Program-made: the position numbers and the translations under genes
Source of the DNA: Stramenopiles sp. TOSAG23-2
Taxonomy: Eukaryota > Sar
Assembly (NCBI GenBank): GCA_900128395.1
Contig: LT649414.1
Coordinates: 1 to 27,566 of the forward strand
Length of the DNA stretch: 27,566 nucleotides
Direction: 5' to 3'
The notes under the pieces: generated by a model
What the model was told of the DNA's origin: nothing
Database searches by the model: none
What the model saw: only the letters and a program-made list of their open reading frames with translations
Shown: one piece after another, positions 15,516 to 25,458 of the stretch
How positions within the stretch are numbered: position 1 is the stretch's first letter
How the letters are laid out: each line of letters begins with the position of its first letter

Positions 15516-16805
15516 TTAACCATACACACTACCAAATTTTGTTCTTGATGACATTGAAATGATTGGTGGATTTTTATATGGTCCAGCATATCTTGTAAAT
15601 CCAAGTTTATATTGCCCAGGACCTGGTACAAATGAATTACCACCTACACCATAATCAGGTCGTTGTTTATCTTTACTAAATTGAATTACAGGTTGACTAC
15701 GTACAGTTGATAAACTTTGACGGCCAATAGTTGCTGGTAAAACATAATCACCAGGTCCAACGCCATCTTTCTCTAACTTATTTGCTGGTCTAACACTTTT
15801 AGCAAATGCAACACCTGTTTCACTACGTTTATGTGACTCTATTTGTTTACCAGCTGCTTGTGGTAATTTATATGCACCAGGGCCAGGGCCACTATTGATT
15901 GCTGAATCTCTCCAATATCGTTCCCCCATAGTTACTGCAGGTGCATTTTTTTGTTTATTAATGCGATATTTAGCAGAATGTACTTTATAATGACCAGGCC
16001 CAGGTTCAAATTTCGCACCTTTTGGATCTGCTATCATGGATCCAAATAATTCTCTCCCAGCAATTGTTGATGCAGGTTGCGTTCTTAATGTTGAACTAAC
16101 TTGTGGCCCAATAGCACTTGGTGTTTTATATGCTCCAGGTCCTGGTGCATCTTTTTCATCTCTACTTAATTCACCCCGTGGAGCAGTTCCAAAGGATATA
16201 TGTTCAATACCACGTTTTGTTGATTCAACTTGTGGTCCAACCGAACCATGCATGACATAACATGGACCTGGCCCATCACGCCCTGGTTCTGCACGATCAC
16301 CAACTAATTTAACACGTGATGCTAATAATACACGCGGTGCAGATCGTGATTTTGATAATACTTGTTTACCTACAGCTGGTGGTAATTTAGCAAAACTGAC
16401 ATTTTTTGTTATTGATGAAAATCCATAATCAGGGCGTGCCATTTCAGTGCCAAATTTAATAGTTGGTGCACGATGAAATGTAGATATTTTTAATGCAATT
16501 GCACGATCCATTTTACCTTGATCATATTGGGAAGGGCCAACATCATTATTTGTTGCTTTTGGATCAGGACGTTTACCTTTTTGAAAGACAGCAGCAATAA
16601 CTTGTGGATTTGTTGATAATACTTGTCGACCCAATGAAGATCTCATCTTATACGATCCAGGGCCAACTCTACCCTCTTTAATATTATCATTTGCACGTGC
16701 TGCACCTTGTGGAAACCCAATCGATGGCATTGATTTTTTCGTCGACATTTGTTGTTTCCCAATGGAACTATAAAATTTCACTTTTTGTACTGGTGGTGCA
16801 GACAT
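15516..16805 (-). CDS. Sperm-tail PG-rich repeat (STPGR) protein
   Basis: A 429-residue protein made of about seven degenerate repeats of roughly 55-60 residues. Each has a PGPGxY turn (GPGSY at 48-52, then GPGPCY, PGPGAY, EPGPGHY, PGPGAY, VGPGDY and VPGPGQY). Each turn is followed by a basic G-(K/R/P)-Q-xx-S-xx-R-xx-P-xx-x-F segment such as SAIGPQVSSTLRTQP or ATIGRQSLSTVRSQP. This is the sperm-tail PG-rich (STPGR/SHIPPO) architecture of ODF3-like proteins, several of which sit inside or on axonemal microtubules. The protein is basic, lacks acidic runs and has no membrane segment. It implies a flagellated stage. The start ATG is followed at once by repeat-like sequence. It diverges from the TPR-DnaJ gene across 829 bp. 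Stop is TAA. Confidence 0.9.
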   Translation of the reverse strand: MSAPPVQKVKFYSSIGKQQMSTKKSMPSIGFPQGAARANDNIKEGRVGPGSYKMRSSLGRQVLSTNPQVIAAVFQKGKRPDPKATNNDVGPSQYDQGKMDRAIALKISTFHRAPTIKFGTEMARPDYGFSSITKNVSFAKLPPAVGKQVLSKSRSAPRVLLASRVKLVGDRAEPGRDGPGPCYVMHGSVGPQVESTKRGIEHISFGTAPRGELSRDEKDAPGPGAYKTPSAIGPQVSSTLRTQPASTIAGRELFGSMIADPKGAKFEPGPGHYKVHSAKYRINKQKNAPAVTMGERYWRDSAINSGPGPGAYKLPQAAGKQIESHKRSETGVAFAKSVRPANKLEKDGVGPGDYVLPATIGRQSLSTVRSQPVIQFSKDKQRPDYGVGGNSFVPGPGQYKLGFTRYAGPYKNPPIISMSSRTKFGSVYG

Positions 16806-17634
16806 GTTGATTTGATTGAAACTTTCGATATCAACGTAAATGTAATATATGACAAATGAATCTATTCGATAACAGAGAATAATCTATCTGCAATTTCACC
16901 CAGCGATTTCCCCCAATCAATGTACGTCCGATTTGTTCTTCCTCTCAAATGTGTTCCTATCTACATTTTTACATGTATTATTTGCAACGTATTTGTTGGT
17001 TGAATAGTTTTTGTGCCAGCAAATTAAGGAATTAAGGAAAAAGAAGAAGAGATTGTTAATGGTATATACATACTAATTGAATGGAGATTTGTCAACTGGA
17101 TTGTGCTAATTTACAATATTCCTTTAATTTTTAAGTATGTTTTTCTGCTTGCCTTGCTTGCTGCTATTCCATTATAAATTTATCACTCTTATCATATCGA
17201 ACACTTTTACATTAGTTGTACTTGTTAGTATATGATCACTTTCCTACACATCACAGTTATACTTGAAAGGAATTAGAATATAAGAAAATCGAAAAAATTC
17301 TTTCTATCAAATGACGCATAATTTATACTTGAAAGGGAAATTAGAATACCTCCTAGCGTCTCAAAAGCGTTTTGTGCGGCGGCAATTGGTTTGAGGGAGG
17401 CCATTCACCGCCCACACAGAGAGAGGCTGAAAAATGGACGTTGTTGTTTGTAATAAAAATGAAGAGGGAAAATATATATTTGAAATATATATATGGTGTA
17501 ACTGCCGAATATATATGTACTAGATATATACATATATTATATATTTCAAGAACATATATATATATATATATCATAAATAAATAAACAAAGAAATTGAAAC
17601 AAAATAATTAAACGAAAAAAAGGAAAAAGCAACA
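16806..17634. other. Divergent spacer with dispersed repeat copies and a GC-rich patch
   Basis: An 829-bp region holding the promoters of the PG-rich protein and TPR-DnaJ genes. It contains two related repeat copies (about 17245-17281 and 17303-17351), then a GC-rich patch (about 17347-17430) with the symmetric CAAAAGCGTTTTG at 17362-17374, then TA runs. The frame over the GC-rich patch has no ATG at its start and ends in TA-repeat residues, so it is not called. Confidence 0.6.
17251..17351. repeat. Two adjacent copies of a dispersed intergenic repeat
   Basis: TTATACTTGAAAGG plus AATTAGAATA occurs at about 17257-17281. About 70 bases on it returns as CTATCAAAT, TTTATACTTGAAAGGG and AAATTAGAATACC (17304-17351). 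The same three blocks in the same order occur at 21928-22000. Confidence 0.65.
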
Positions 17635-20154
17635 ATGGCATCGACTAATCCATTTATATATCATGATCAGAACATACGACGTTCAGCATCATCATCTACG
17701 AATACCTCAAATTCTTCCTCCTCTACTTCTTCAGAGTTTAAAATACCAAAGAAAACACCCTTTCATAATATGAAAGCAAAATCTAAAATTATTGGAAAGA
17801 CACCTATTAGTAATAATAGTAGTAGTAGGAGCAACAACAGCAATAATAATAATAATAATAATAATAATGGTGACATTGAAAATAGTGAAAACTTCATGGA
17901 TGTCGATACGCCATTTCAAACAAAAGCAAAGTCAGCTATTAATCGTATATCAACACGTTTAAAAGAAAAATTGAAACGTGAAAAATCAAAAAATAGTAGT
18001 ATACCAAGGCCAAAACGTGCCCCACCACCAACACCAGTGGATAGTGAAGTAAAACCAAAAGATAGGAAAAGAAGAAGAAAATATGTACCAAACAGTGACG
18101 ACGACGAGGAGGAAGAGGAAGACGATGTTATCGATTTGACAGGTGAAGAAGATGAGGAGGAGCAGGAGGACATTCGTGTTAGTTTCAGAAATACACAAAA
18201 CGCAGTTAATAATTCAAGGGATATTGATTCTGATACAGATGACGATGAAGAAGAATTTGAATCCCCAATGCCGCCTCCGCCAAGACTGACGAAAGAACAA
18301 ATTGTTCATTTAAGAGCAGAAGAATACAAAGCTGAAGGAAATGCATTATATGGTAAAAAAGATTATTTATTAGCAGCGAAGAAATATGATTTAGCTATTG
18401 CACTTGAACCAAATAATGCTATTTATGTATGTAACCGTGCTGCATGTTGGCTCATGGTTAATAATTATGAAAAGGCTGTGAATGATTCTAATTTTGCTAT
18501 TGCATTAGATCCATTATATCAACGAGCATACGAAAGAGCTGGTAAAGCATATTTAGCATTAGGAAATACATCAAAAGCACGTACGCATTTAAGAAGATTT
18601 TGTGAACTTGCATCATCCATGGAAGATACACCAAAAATGAGAGCAAAAGTACAAGAAATGAAAAATGAAATACGTAAAGCAGATGAATTTGATCAATTAT
18701 TACAAAAAAGTTTGAAAAGAATTCAACAACATAAATTTGTCGACGTTTCCTCGATAACAAAACGTATGAAACAAATTGCTATATCTAGTGGAGTCCCATT
18801 CCTTGTAGATGCATGTTTGGTTATTGCAAAAGCATATTGGAGTGGTATCGATGATATGTATAAAGGTTCCCCTACTGACAAAGCATGGGATCTAGTACGA
18901 CAACATGTGAAAGCATTTAATATACATTATAACCAAGCTGTCGATTGTTTGAAATGTTTAACTTCATGTGGATTCTTTGAAGGTGCTATTAAATTATTTA
19001 CTATTTTCGATCGTTATGATAAATTAGAAAGCGAAGAAATGGAACGTTCTACTAGAAATAGTAGTAGTAGTAGTCGCAGAGCATCAAACTATGAATGGAG
19101 AAAAGAGAAAGAACGTTTAACTCATTTTGAAAATTTACGTAAAGCTGGTATACGTTTATATCGAAGTGCTGAATATGGCTCTTCCTTTAAAACATATAGC
19201 ACCATTATCAACTCAAAAGGGTTGCAAAATACAAATTACCATGCATATATTTTAGGATTACGTGCTGCATCTTTAGTTGGATTAAGAAGACCGGAAGATG
19301 CATTGAAAGATTGCGATCAAGCATTAAGTATGCGTTCTTCAATGGAAAAAGCCCGTGTGGTTCGAGCAAGAGCTTATTTGACATTAGGAATGCATTCACA
19401 AGCTGTTAATGATTTATTAAATGCAACGAAAACAGCTGCATCGGATACAGTCAAACGTGAGTTAACACGAGCAAGAAAATCATGGGAAAATGCAGTTAAA
19501 GAAGAGAAAAAGAAGAAGCAGCAATACCAAGAAAAATATAATAACCAACGTGCCAATGATAGAAAACGCGCACGTACTAGTAGTAATAATAGTCGAAGCA
19601 GTAGTAGTAGGTCCTCTAATCATAGAAGTACATCATCATCTACATCGTCCAACTACAATCCTAATAATGGTAGAAATGAAGATCATGCAAGTAGAAAACG
19701 AAGACGTACCGTGCCTGCAGAGACATCATCTTCGCGTAATAATAATAATAACAATGCCAGGAAAAGTAGTAGAGAAGATAGAAAACGTCGAAAAAGTCGA
19801 CGTAAAAGTGGTGGTGTACCACCTCCACGTTATAGCGAAGGTGGATGGGCAAATGAGAATCAAAGAAAAGCAAAAGCAGCAGAGAATAAATCCCATTATG
19901 AAGTTCTTGGTGTATCAAAACGAGCAAGTGCAAAATCAATTAAAAAGGCATATCGTAAATTAGCATTGAAATATCATCCAGACAAAAACAAAGAAGAAAG
20001 TGCAGCGGAAGTATTCAAACGTATTAATGAAGCACATACCGTTTTATCAAGCCCATCTCAAAAATCAAAATATGATAGTAAAATGTCATCAAGAAGTGGC
20101 AGTAGTAGCAGTCGACATGGTAGTAATTATACATCGTACAGGAGATATAGGTAA
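17635..20154 (+). CDS. TPR and DnaJ-domain co-chaperone, DNAJC7-like
   Basis: An 839-residue Hsp70 co-chaperone. The N-terminal 220 residues are disordered, with Ser and Asn runs, a basic KDRKRRRKY patch (a likely nuclear signal), and an acidic stretch containing VIDLT (165-169), which matches SUMO-interacting motifs. The first TPR block is at about 225-330 ([25 protein letters not shown] and following), and the second at about 495-615 (three repeats). A Lys/Arg/Ser-rich linker leads to the C-terminal J domain (about 754-818, [19 protein letters not shown]) with the essential HPD at 781-783. Two TPR blocks followed by a J domain match DNAJC7/TPR2, which passes clients between Hsp90 and Hsp70. 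The extra N-terminal region and about 350 additional residues are unusual for that family. Stop is TAA. Confidence 0.9.
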   Translation: MASTNPFIYHDQNIRRSASSSTNTSNSSSSTSSEFKIPKKTPFHNMKAKSKIIGKTPISNNSSSRSNNSNNNNNNNNNGDIENSENFMDVDTPFQTKAKSAINRISTRLKEKLKREKSKNSSIPRPKRAPPPTPVDSEVKPKDRKRRRKYVPNSDDDEEEEEDDVIDLTGEEDEEEQEDIRVSFRNTQNAVNNSRDIDSDTDDDEEEFESPMPPPPRLTKEQIVHLRAEEYKAEGNALYGKKDYLLAAKKYDLAIALEPNNAIYVCNRAACWLMVNNYEKAVNDSNFAIALDPLYQRAYERAGKAYLALGNTSKARTHLRRFCELASSMEDTPKMRAKVQEMKNEIRKADEFDQLLQKSLKRIQQHKFVDVSSITKRMKQIAISSGVPFLVDACLVIAKAYWSGIDDMYKGSPTDKAWDLVRQHVKAFNIHYNQAVDCLKCLTSCGFFEGAIKLFTIFDRYDKLESEEMERSTRNSSSSSRRASNYEWRKEKERLTHFENLRKAGIRLYRSAEYGSSFKTYSTIINSKGLQNTNYHAYILGLRAASLVGLRRPEDALKDCDQALSMRSSMEKARVVRARAYLTLGMHSQAVNDLLNATKTAASDTVKRELTRARKSWENAVKEEKKKKQQYQEKYNNQRANDRKRARTSSNNSRSSSSRSSNHRSTSSSTSSNYNPNNGRNEDHASRKRRRTVPAETSSSRNNNNNNARKSSREDRKRRKSRRKSGGVPPPRYSEGGWANENQRKAKAAENKSHYEVLGVSKRASAKSIKKAYRKLALKYHPDKNKEESAAEVFKRINEAHTVLSSPSQKSKYDSKMSSRSGSSSSRHGSNYTSYRRYR

Positions 20155-20812
20155 AAAGAAATGTGTTATACCCCTGTATAAATTTTTTCTGAACGAAGTA
20201 TGTGTGATTGTTTCACTGTATTGGAGTGTATGAACAATGAGATATGGTTAAATTATATATATTTTTATTCTTTATGATTCAAAAAGTTGTTTGTTTACGA
20301 TTCCTCTCTTTTTTCTCTTTTAGAAAATTTCCGCGTACACATATTGTCGTCTGTAAAAGCATACAAAATATGAACACGTTGATATAGATGAGTTGCTTGT
20401 CTATCTAATGTGCTAATAGGTGCTTTCCTGGCTTTTGCAAAATTATGTGCCATTTTTTACATCTTTAATAGCATATTATACATAGTGTAATAAGTACAAA
20501 TATGTCAGCTCGCCCTACACCTCCGATCATTTTCTCGTAATAAACTGATGCATCATATCAGGAATTACCTCTGTAGTACTATGGAAATACAATAGAAGTA
20601 GCGTGTTGTTGTTATAAAATATATATATATATCTTAATAAATGAATGAGAATACAATAACCTTTTATATATATATTGAGATAAAGTATAGCATAGAAGGG
20701 GAAAAGCTATATATAAATAAATATAATATTTATATACTGTGTGGAGAGAGTAATACATATAGATAGTCTGGTAGGAATAAGATATAGATAATATACAATA
20801 TATATATATAAT
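20155..20812. other. Spacer between TPR-DnaJ and SCP-like genes
   Basis: A 658-bp AT-rich region. It has ACGAAGTA at 20193-20200, 39 bases after the stop, matching the motif seen in the 11.4-11.9 kb spacer, and TA runs towards the next start. No tRNA, snRNA or coding frame was recognised. Confidence 0.55.
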
Positions 20813-21748
20813 ATGAAACAACATTCATATGGAACTGGGACTTTTCAACAACCACATAGAAAATTAGCAAATAATAATAATTCTAGGAAAGTTAGTAATA
20901 ATAATGGTGCATCTTTAGCTGCACAGTCATTAATGCATCAAACGGATGCAAGTGGCAGACAACAACGTGCAATACCAATGCAACGCAACTCTGTACAAAA
21001 TACACAGAAGAGAAAGCGTAGCAATAGTATTTTTTCCGCTATTTGTTGTTGTTTTAGCGCGTCAAATGTAAATGATATTAATCGAGGACAAGGTAGTCCA
21101 TATCAAGGTTCAGGTGGTGCATATAATTTACTTGGTGAAATATCACCAGCAAATTCTGGCAAGCAATGTATCGTGCTTGATCTTGATGAGACTCTTGTTC
21201 ATAGTTCTTTTAAACCAGTTCCAAACCCGGATTGTATCATACCAGTTGAAATAGAAAGTATTGTCCATCATGTATATGTTAGGAAACGACCTGGGGTGGA
21301 CCAGTTTTTAAAGCGATGTGGCGAACTCTTTGAAATAGTCGTATATACTGCTAGTTTAAGTAAATATGCAGATCCATTGTTGGATAAATTAGATATACAT
21401 AAAGTTATTGATCATCGACTTTTTCGGCAACATTGCGTTTTTCATAATGGGCATTATGTGAAAGATTTGTCCATACTAGGTAGGGAGTTAGAACGAACAT
21501 TTATATTAGATAATTCACCAATGTCATATTTATTTCAACCAGATAATGCAGTTGCTGTAACCAGTTTTATAGATTCCATGGAAGATCGAGAGCTTCCAAA
21601 TATGTTACCATTTCTTGAAAAATTAGTTAATGTACGTGATGTTACAAAATATTGCCCGGAATACGATCCAACCGATTGTAACGAATGGGCTAGGCGTGGT
21701 ATATTCAACGGTGAAGAAAGAAAATCAAGCCCTGCTTTTAAATTGTAA
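20813..21748 (+). CDS. CTDSP-like: FCP/SCP-type (CTD small phosphatase-like) HAD phosphatase
   Basis: A 311-residue phosphoserine phosphatase of the HAD superfamily, related to the small CTD phosphatases that act on the RNA polymerase II tail or other nuclear and membrane proteins. The catalytic signature is V-L-D123-L-D125-E-T-L-V-H-S-S; D123 is the nucleophile and D125 the acid/base. [32 protein letters not shown], the RxxC stretch [17 protein letters not shown] and FILDNSP with [13 protein letters not shown] follow in family order. The N-terminal about 105 residues are low-complexity, rich in Asn, Gln and Ser, with a Cys cluster I-C78-C79-C80-F that could be palmitoylated, as could be expected of an SCP anchored to membranes. 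Stop is TAA. The 3' side is purine-rich. Confidence 0.94.
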   Translation: MKQHSYGTGTFQQPHRKLANNNNSRKVSNNNGASLAAQSLMHQTDASGRQQRAIPMQRNSVQNTQKRKRSNSIFSAICCCFSASNVNDINRGQGSPYQGSGGAYNLLGEISPANSGKQCIVLDLDETLVHSSFKPVPNPDCIIPVEIESIVHHVYVRKRPGVDQFLKRCGELFEIVVYTASLSKYADPLLDKLDIHKVIDHRLFRQHCVFHNGHYVKDLSILGRELERTFILDNSPMSYLFQPDNAVAVTSFIDSMEDRELPNMLPFLEKLVNVRDVTKYCPEYDPTDCNEWARRGIFNGEERKSSPAFKL

Positions 21749-22320
21749 ACAGAAAAGAACACAAGAGAGAATGAAAAAAAGTACAAGAGAAAGAGAAAGA
21801 AGAAAAAAGCAGAGTAAAAAGTTTATGCTCTTATATATATATATATATCTATCAGATATCTTAAATATTTTGGTTATCATAATACCTTATCTTCAGTTCT
21901 TAATTTTTATAATCGATTTTTTTTTTACCTATCAAATTGTAAATAATTTATATATTATACTTTATACTTGAATATATAAATACGGTAAATTAGAATACCA
22001 AAAATTATACCGCTCACTCGATCCTAAATCATCATCAATTATTTTTTTACCTTATTATATTATTAATTTTTTTTATTTTGAAAAAATGAAAAAATGTGTA
22101 TTTATTTCGAATTTATTGATAATTTATTAAAAAAACTATTTATAGCAAATAGAAATCTGAAGAAGAAGTAGATTCAACGCATTTAATTTATAATCAAAAT
22201 ATATCTTGACACACAGACATACAGACCTTTGTATATATATTTTCAATAAATCTAATATAATTGCAAATATAAAGAACTTTAATAATTCAAATATATATAT
22301 ATATAATATAATAATTCATT
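21749..22320. other. Spacer with purine-rich tract and dispersed repeat copy
   Basis: The first 70 bases after the SCP-like stop are A/G-rich on the + strand (about 21749-21818). A copy of the dispersed repeat follows at 21928-22000, then AT-rich sequence to the next start. No gene was seen. Confidence 0.6.
21928..22000. repeat. Dispersed intergenic repeat copy
   Basis: CCTATCAAAT (21928-21937), TTTATACTTGAA (about 21961) and AAATTAGAATACC (about 21988-22000) occur in the same order as in the 17304-17351 copy, with longer A/T fillers between blocks. Confidence 0.6.
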
Positions 22321-23637
22321 ATGGAATTTTCAAAAGATAATAATGATAATGAAGCAAGGTCAACTACCTCGGAATATGATAATAGTAATAGTACAAAAGT
22401 ACAAAAAGTGAAAAAAAGAAGTTTGTATAATTTTTCAAAAGTATCATCTCGTGATAATATTGTATATGCAGCATGTCGACCAGGTCATACACATCCACGA
22501 GAAGGATTGCTTGTAACACCACGTGGTCAACCGACTACTACAGAAGCAGTGAAGGAATGGGTGGAACATATGAAATCACATCAAATTAAACGTGTATTAT
22601 GTTTATTGACACGTTCAGAATTGACATTTTATTCAAAATCATTATTATCATCTTATCGAAAATTATTTAATAATGATAATTGTGTAGAAACAGTTGCAGA
22701 TATTTATTCGAAAGATGCCAGAAAACGTATATTAGATGCATTGCTTGAAGCAGAAAAAGCTGGTGAACGTATTGTTATACATTGTAGTGCTGGACAAAGT
22801 CGAACAGGTGCCTGTTGTGCTTTATGGCTTCATCATCGCTATAAATTAGCAGTCGATGTTGCTATCAATGAAATCAATTCATATGCATCTGAATCCAATG
22901 TATTTCGACAAGCCTCGGAAGATTCATTATTAAAAATGTTAGTATTAGAAACTCCAAGAGTTAGTAGTGCTGGAAGCAAAAGTGGTAATAATAATAATAG
23001 TAATAAAAATGATAATTCAACAAGTAATATTCGTAAAGGTTTGGGTGAACCGAAATCAGCAATCGCACCGCATACACCACGTTATAATATTGATACACCA
23101 CGTTCCTCGAGACCATTGCCAAAAACTATTATTGCATTTGTACAAATGGGTGGTACGATTGATAAAGATTATCCAAAAAGTACTAATGGATATGCATTTG
23201 AAATTGGTGAAAGTGCATCAAAACAATTATTACAAACGATTGCACATGTACCATTAAATATTAAAAGTGAATTTTATGAATGTTGTAAAAAAGACTCTAC
23301 AGAAATTACGAAAGATGATTTATCATTATTATCAAAATTATTGGGAAAGATTAATTCAAGAAAAATCATTATAACACATGGATCCGATACAATTATTAGT
23401 ACGGCATCGTATTTAGGTAAAATATCATCATTAGCAAAGGAAAAAGTGATTGTATTGACATGTTCAATGCGTCCATATAAATTTACTAATTCAGATGCTG
23501 GATTTAATATTGGTACAGCAGTTGGTGCAGTGAATTGTTTAACTCCAGGTGTATATATAGCAATGGGTGGATGTATTTTTTCACATGATCGTTGTGTTCG
23601 AGATGTGCGTAGTGGTGCATTTTATGCGGTGCCGTGA
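22321..23637 (+). CDS. Fusion of a dual-specificity-type protein phosphatase and an asparaginase N-terminal-like domain
   Basis: A 438-residue protein with two unrelated enzyme folds in one uninterrupted frame. Residues about 28-205 form a Cys-dependent phosphatase with the P-loop HC155SAGQSRTG (C155 nucleophile, R161) and an upstream candidate general acid in ADIYSKD. An Asn/Ser-rich linker (about 207-262) leads to residues 263-438, an L-asparaginase type N-terminal domain: MGGTID (T279) and THGS355D356TI, then TCSMRPYKFTNSDAGFNIG and GVYIAMGG. In asparaginases the GGT Thr and the HGTD Thr-Asp pair are catalytic; here the second Thr is Ser. The C-terminal asparaginase domain is missing, as in small bacterial stand-alone asparaginase-like proteins of about 170 residues. 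Whether it hydrolyses Asn is unknown. Stop is TGA. Confidence 0.85.
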   Translation: MEFSKDNNDNEARSTTSEYDNSNSTKVQKVKKRSLYNFSKVSSRDNIVYAACRPGHTHPREGLLVTPRGQPTTTEAVKEWVEHMKSHQIKRVLCLLTRSELTFYSKSLLSSYRKLFNNDNCVETVADIYSKDARKRILDALLEAEKAGERIVIHCSAGQSRTGACCALWLHHRYKLAVDVAINEINSYASESNVFRQASEDSLLKMLVLETPRVSSAGSKSGNNNNSNKNDNSTSNIRKGLGEPKSAIAPHTPRYNIDTPRSSRPLPKTIIAFVQMGGTIDKDYPKSTNGYAFEIGESASKQLLQTIAHVPLNIKSEFYECCKKDSTEITKDDLSLLSKLLGKINSRKIIITHGSDTIISTASYLGKISSLAKEKVIVLTCSMRPYKFTNSDAGFNIGTAVGAVNCLTPGVYIAMGGCIFSHDRCVRDVRSGAFYAVP

Positions 23638-23733
23638 TGTGGAATCTGCAGGATATATATGTTTTCCTCCTGCACTTCATTCTTTTCAGTTTGTTTACAT
23701 ATTTAAAGTTTAATTTAATTATAATTAATCTAA

Positions 23734-23781
23734 ATTAGTCAGACTCTTTCTTCCGGAAAGAGTCTGACGACGCAGACTAAT
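23734..23781. repeat. Strong hairpin with perfect 13-bp stem and nested outer arms
   Basis: GTCAGACTCTTTC (23738-23750) and GAAAGAGTCTGAC (23756-23768) are perfect reverse complements around a 5-base loop TTCCG. ATTAGTC (23734-23740) and GACTAAT (23775-23781) form outer arms, and AGTCTG/CAGACT allows an alternative fold on the right side. It lies 100 bases past the stop of the fusion gene, so it may be in its 3' untranslated region or be an independent element. Confidence 0.85.
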
Positions 23782-23843
23782 ATAAATCTAAATTTTAAAT
23801 TTAAACCAAAAAAAAAAAATTAAGGTGGTTTTTCTACTTTTCT

Positions 23844-23853
23844 CCTATCAAAT
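23844..23853 (+). repeat. CCTATCAAAT dispersed motif copy
   Basis: An exact copy of the 10-mer that also occurs at 21928, 27347 and, inverted, at 27411-27420. All copies are intergenic. Confidence 0.6.
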
Positions 23854-24099
23854 TACCATATAATATCAGGTACCTGGTAATATTAGATAATTTCATATTT
23901 ATTACATGCAAACCAGCAAACAAATATACAATATAAAGATATGTCCAAGAGTAATAAATTGCCTAAGTCCTCGTAGTGGAGAGAGTAAAAGTAAATCATA
24001 TACTAAATAAAGAAATTATAATAATTTATTTATATAGAGAGAACACAGATATAATATATATTATTCCAATAATTCTGTTTCAAAAAGATAACTAGAAAG

Positions 24100-24717
24100 A
24101 TGAGTGATAGTGAAAATGATGATGAGGAAACAGATTTTTATGCAAATATGATTACATGCGAAGATTGTGAAGGAAATGAATTTATACCAGATGATGATGA
24201 ATTAGCAGATGATGAAACAGAGTTAACAAATGAAGAGAAAAAAATACGTGCATATAAAACAACATGTTCTGCAACATGCATTAGTTGTGGTGAAAGTGTT
24301 GAATATGATAATTTACCATGGGTAAAAATGTATGCAAATTATTGTGTATGCTTAGTAATAGCAACAGAAACTGTGAAAGGAAAAAATAAGTTAAAACAAT
24401 GTAAAGTTGATATTGGTTCAAACGACGACGAGGAAGAACCAATAACAGTTATTACTAATGATAAAAATGTTCGTGAAGGTGATCGACTTGTAGTTGCTAT
24501 GATTGGTGCTGTTGTACCAGCAGGTGGTGCAGAAGAAGAAGGTGAAAATGAAATGACAATACAAAAAACAAATGTTGGTGGTGTTACATCACATGGTATG
24601 TTTTGTGATGAATCCATGTTACGTTGGGGTAATACTAAAAATAAAGCAATACGAATGCCAGAAAATATTGAATTAGGTAGTAGGCCAACTAGATTGCCAC
24701 CAAATACAATAAAGTAA
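24100..24717 (+). CDS. tRNA_bind (EMAPII/PheT-type) OB-fold protein with N-terminal cysteine pairs
   Basis: A 205-residue protein. Residues about 75-190 match the tRNA-binding OB fold found in PheRS beta, in MetRS C-terminal extensions and in EMAPII/Arc1p/Trbp111. The order is LKQCKVDIG, ITNDKNVREGDRLVVAMIGA, VVPAG, a basic-aromatic strand, GVTSHGMFCDESML, then IRMPENIELGSRP. The family equivalents are hCKVDVG, CGAPNVREG, GAVLPG and SEGMLCSxxEL. The N-terminus is very acidic and carries C20-x2-C23 and C56-x3-C60-x2-C63, a possible zinc knuckle. No synthetase catalytic domain is attached. A role as a free tRNA-binding or synthetase-associated factor is inferred from the fold only. The acidic insert EEEGENE sits in the loop before the last strands. 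Stop is TAA. Confidence 0.78.
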   Translation: MSDSENDDEETDFYANMITCEDCEGNEFIPDDDELADDETELTNEEKKIRAYKTTCSATCISCGESVEYDNLPWVKMYANYCVCLVIATETVKGKNKLKQCKVDIGSNDDEEEPITVITNDKNVREGDRLVVAMIGAVVPAGGAEEEGENEMTIQKTNVGGVTSHGMFCDESMLRWGNTKNKAIRMPENIELGSRPTRLPPNTIK

Positions 24718-25458
24718 AAAAAGCAGGGGAGAAGAGAGAGAGGAGATTTAATTTTTACAAAAAGTATAAAAAAGAAAGAAGGCGGTATGTGTGTGTGTGT
24801 ACCTAGGATATATATATATATATAATATGTAAAGTGTATATTTATACGAATCGTATTTAAAAAACAATCCAGTGCTTCTTCGTCTTATAAAAATATACTG
24901 TATAATATATACGTATCAGAGTCTTCTCCAGAAGATAAATATACACTTTTGTAGCTATTAAAAAAAAAAGTAAAAATTAAAATAATAGTAGCAACCGGTT
25001 GCAACCCGAAAAGAAATAATTATCATGAAAATTATACCAGGTATTTATAATAGTATTTTTGAAGAACGACAAATTAAAATTCACATTAAACATGAAATAC
25101 AACAAAATACAATAAAGGTGCAAAGCACAAAAATAATCACATAGAATATAAATATCCATTTTTTTATGATTTATAAAACATACCATTTTTGTCTTTTCGC
25201 GCAACAAGATGATTCAGATTTATGAAAATCTTATTACAATCACAAAACTTATAAAAATTTATAATGTATAATATTTGGTGCTATTTATATCCTACTGATA
25301 TACCATGGATAAAATGGCTTGCGTTTCGCACACGATATCTTTACAGTAGTGTGAAAAGATACGCAAACAAAATACAGAACAGATACATAAGAAAGAGAGA
25401 GAGAAAGAAAATATCTACATTTGCATACATTTATGTATATGTATATACATTAGAAACC
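24718..25458. other. Spacer upstream of alpha-galactosidase
   Basis: A 741-bp region if the alpha-galactosidase starts at 25459. It has a purine-rich stretch and GT run (about 24718-24800), TA runs, the palindrome ATACGAATCGTAT (24844-24856), TACCAGGTA (25035-25043) and GA-rich sequence near 25389-25410. The frame of the next gene stays open back to 25264, but that part looks untranslated. Confidence 0.55.

Larger units (their letters stand above)
23638..24099. other. Spacer with long perfect hairpin
   Basis: A 462-bp spacer containing the 13-bp-stem hairpin (23738-23768), a CCTATCAAAT copy (23844-23853) and a TACCTGGTA palindromic site (23871-23879). No coding frame was seen. Confidence 0.6.

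Noticed and set aside
17372-17584. Open + frame over the GC-rich patch (70 codons)
   Set aside because: It begins with TTG rather than ATG, and its second half is translated TA repeat. No family resemblance.
24922-24935. TCTTCT-CC-AGAAGA hairpin
   Set aside because: A two-base loop cannot form a stable RNA hairpin, and the motif does not recur in the window.
25264-25458. Upstream ATG extension of the alpha-galactosidase
   Set aside because: The extra 65 codons are GA- and TA-rich, and they would place the signal peptide internally. The mature start follows directly after the 25459 signal peptide.
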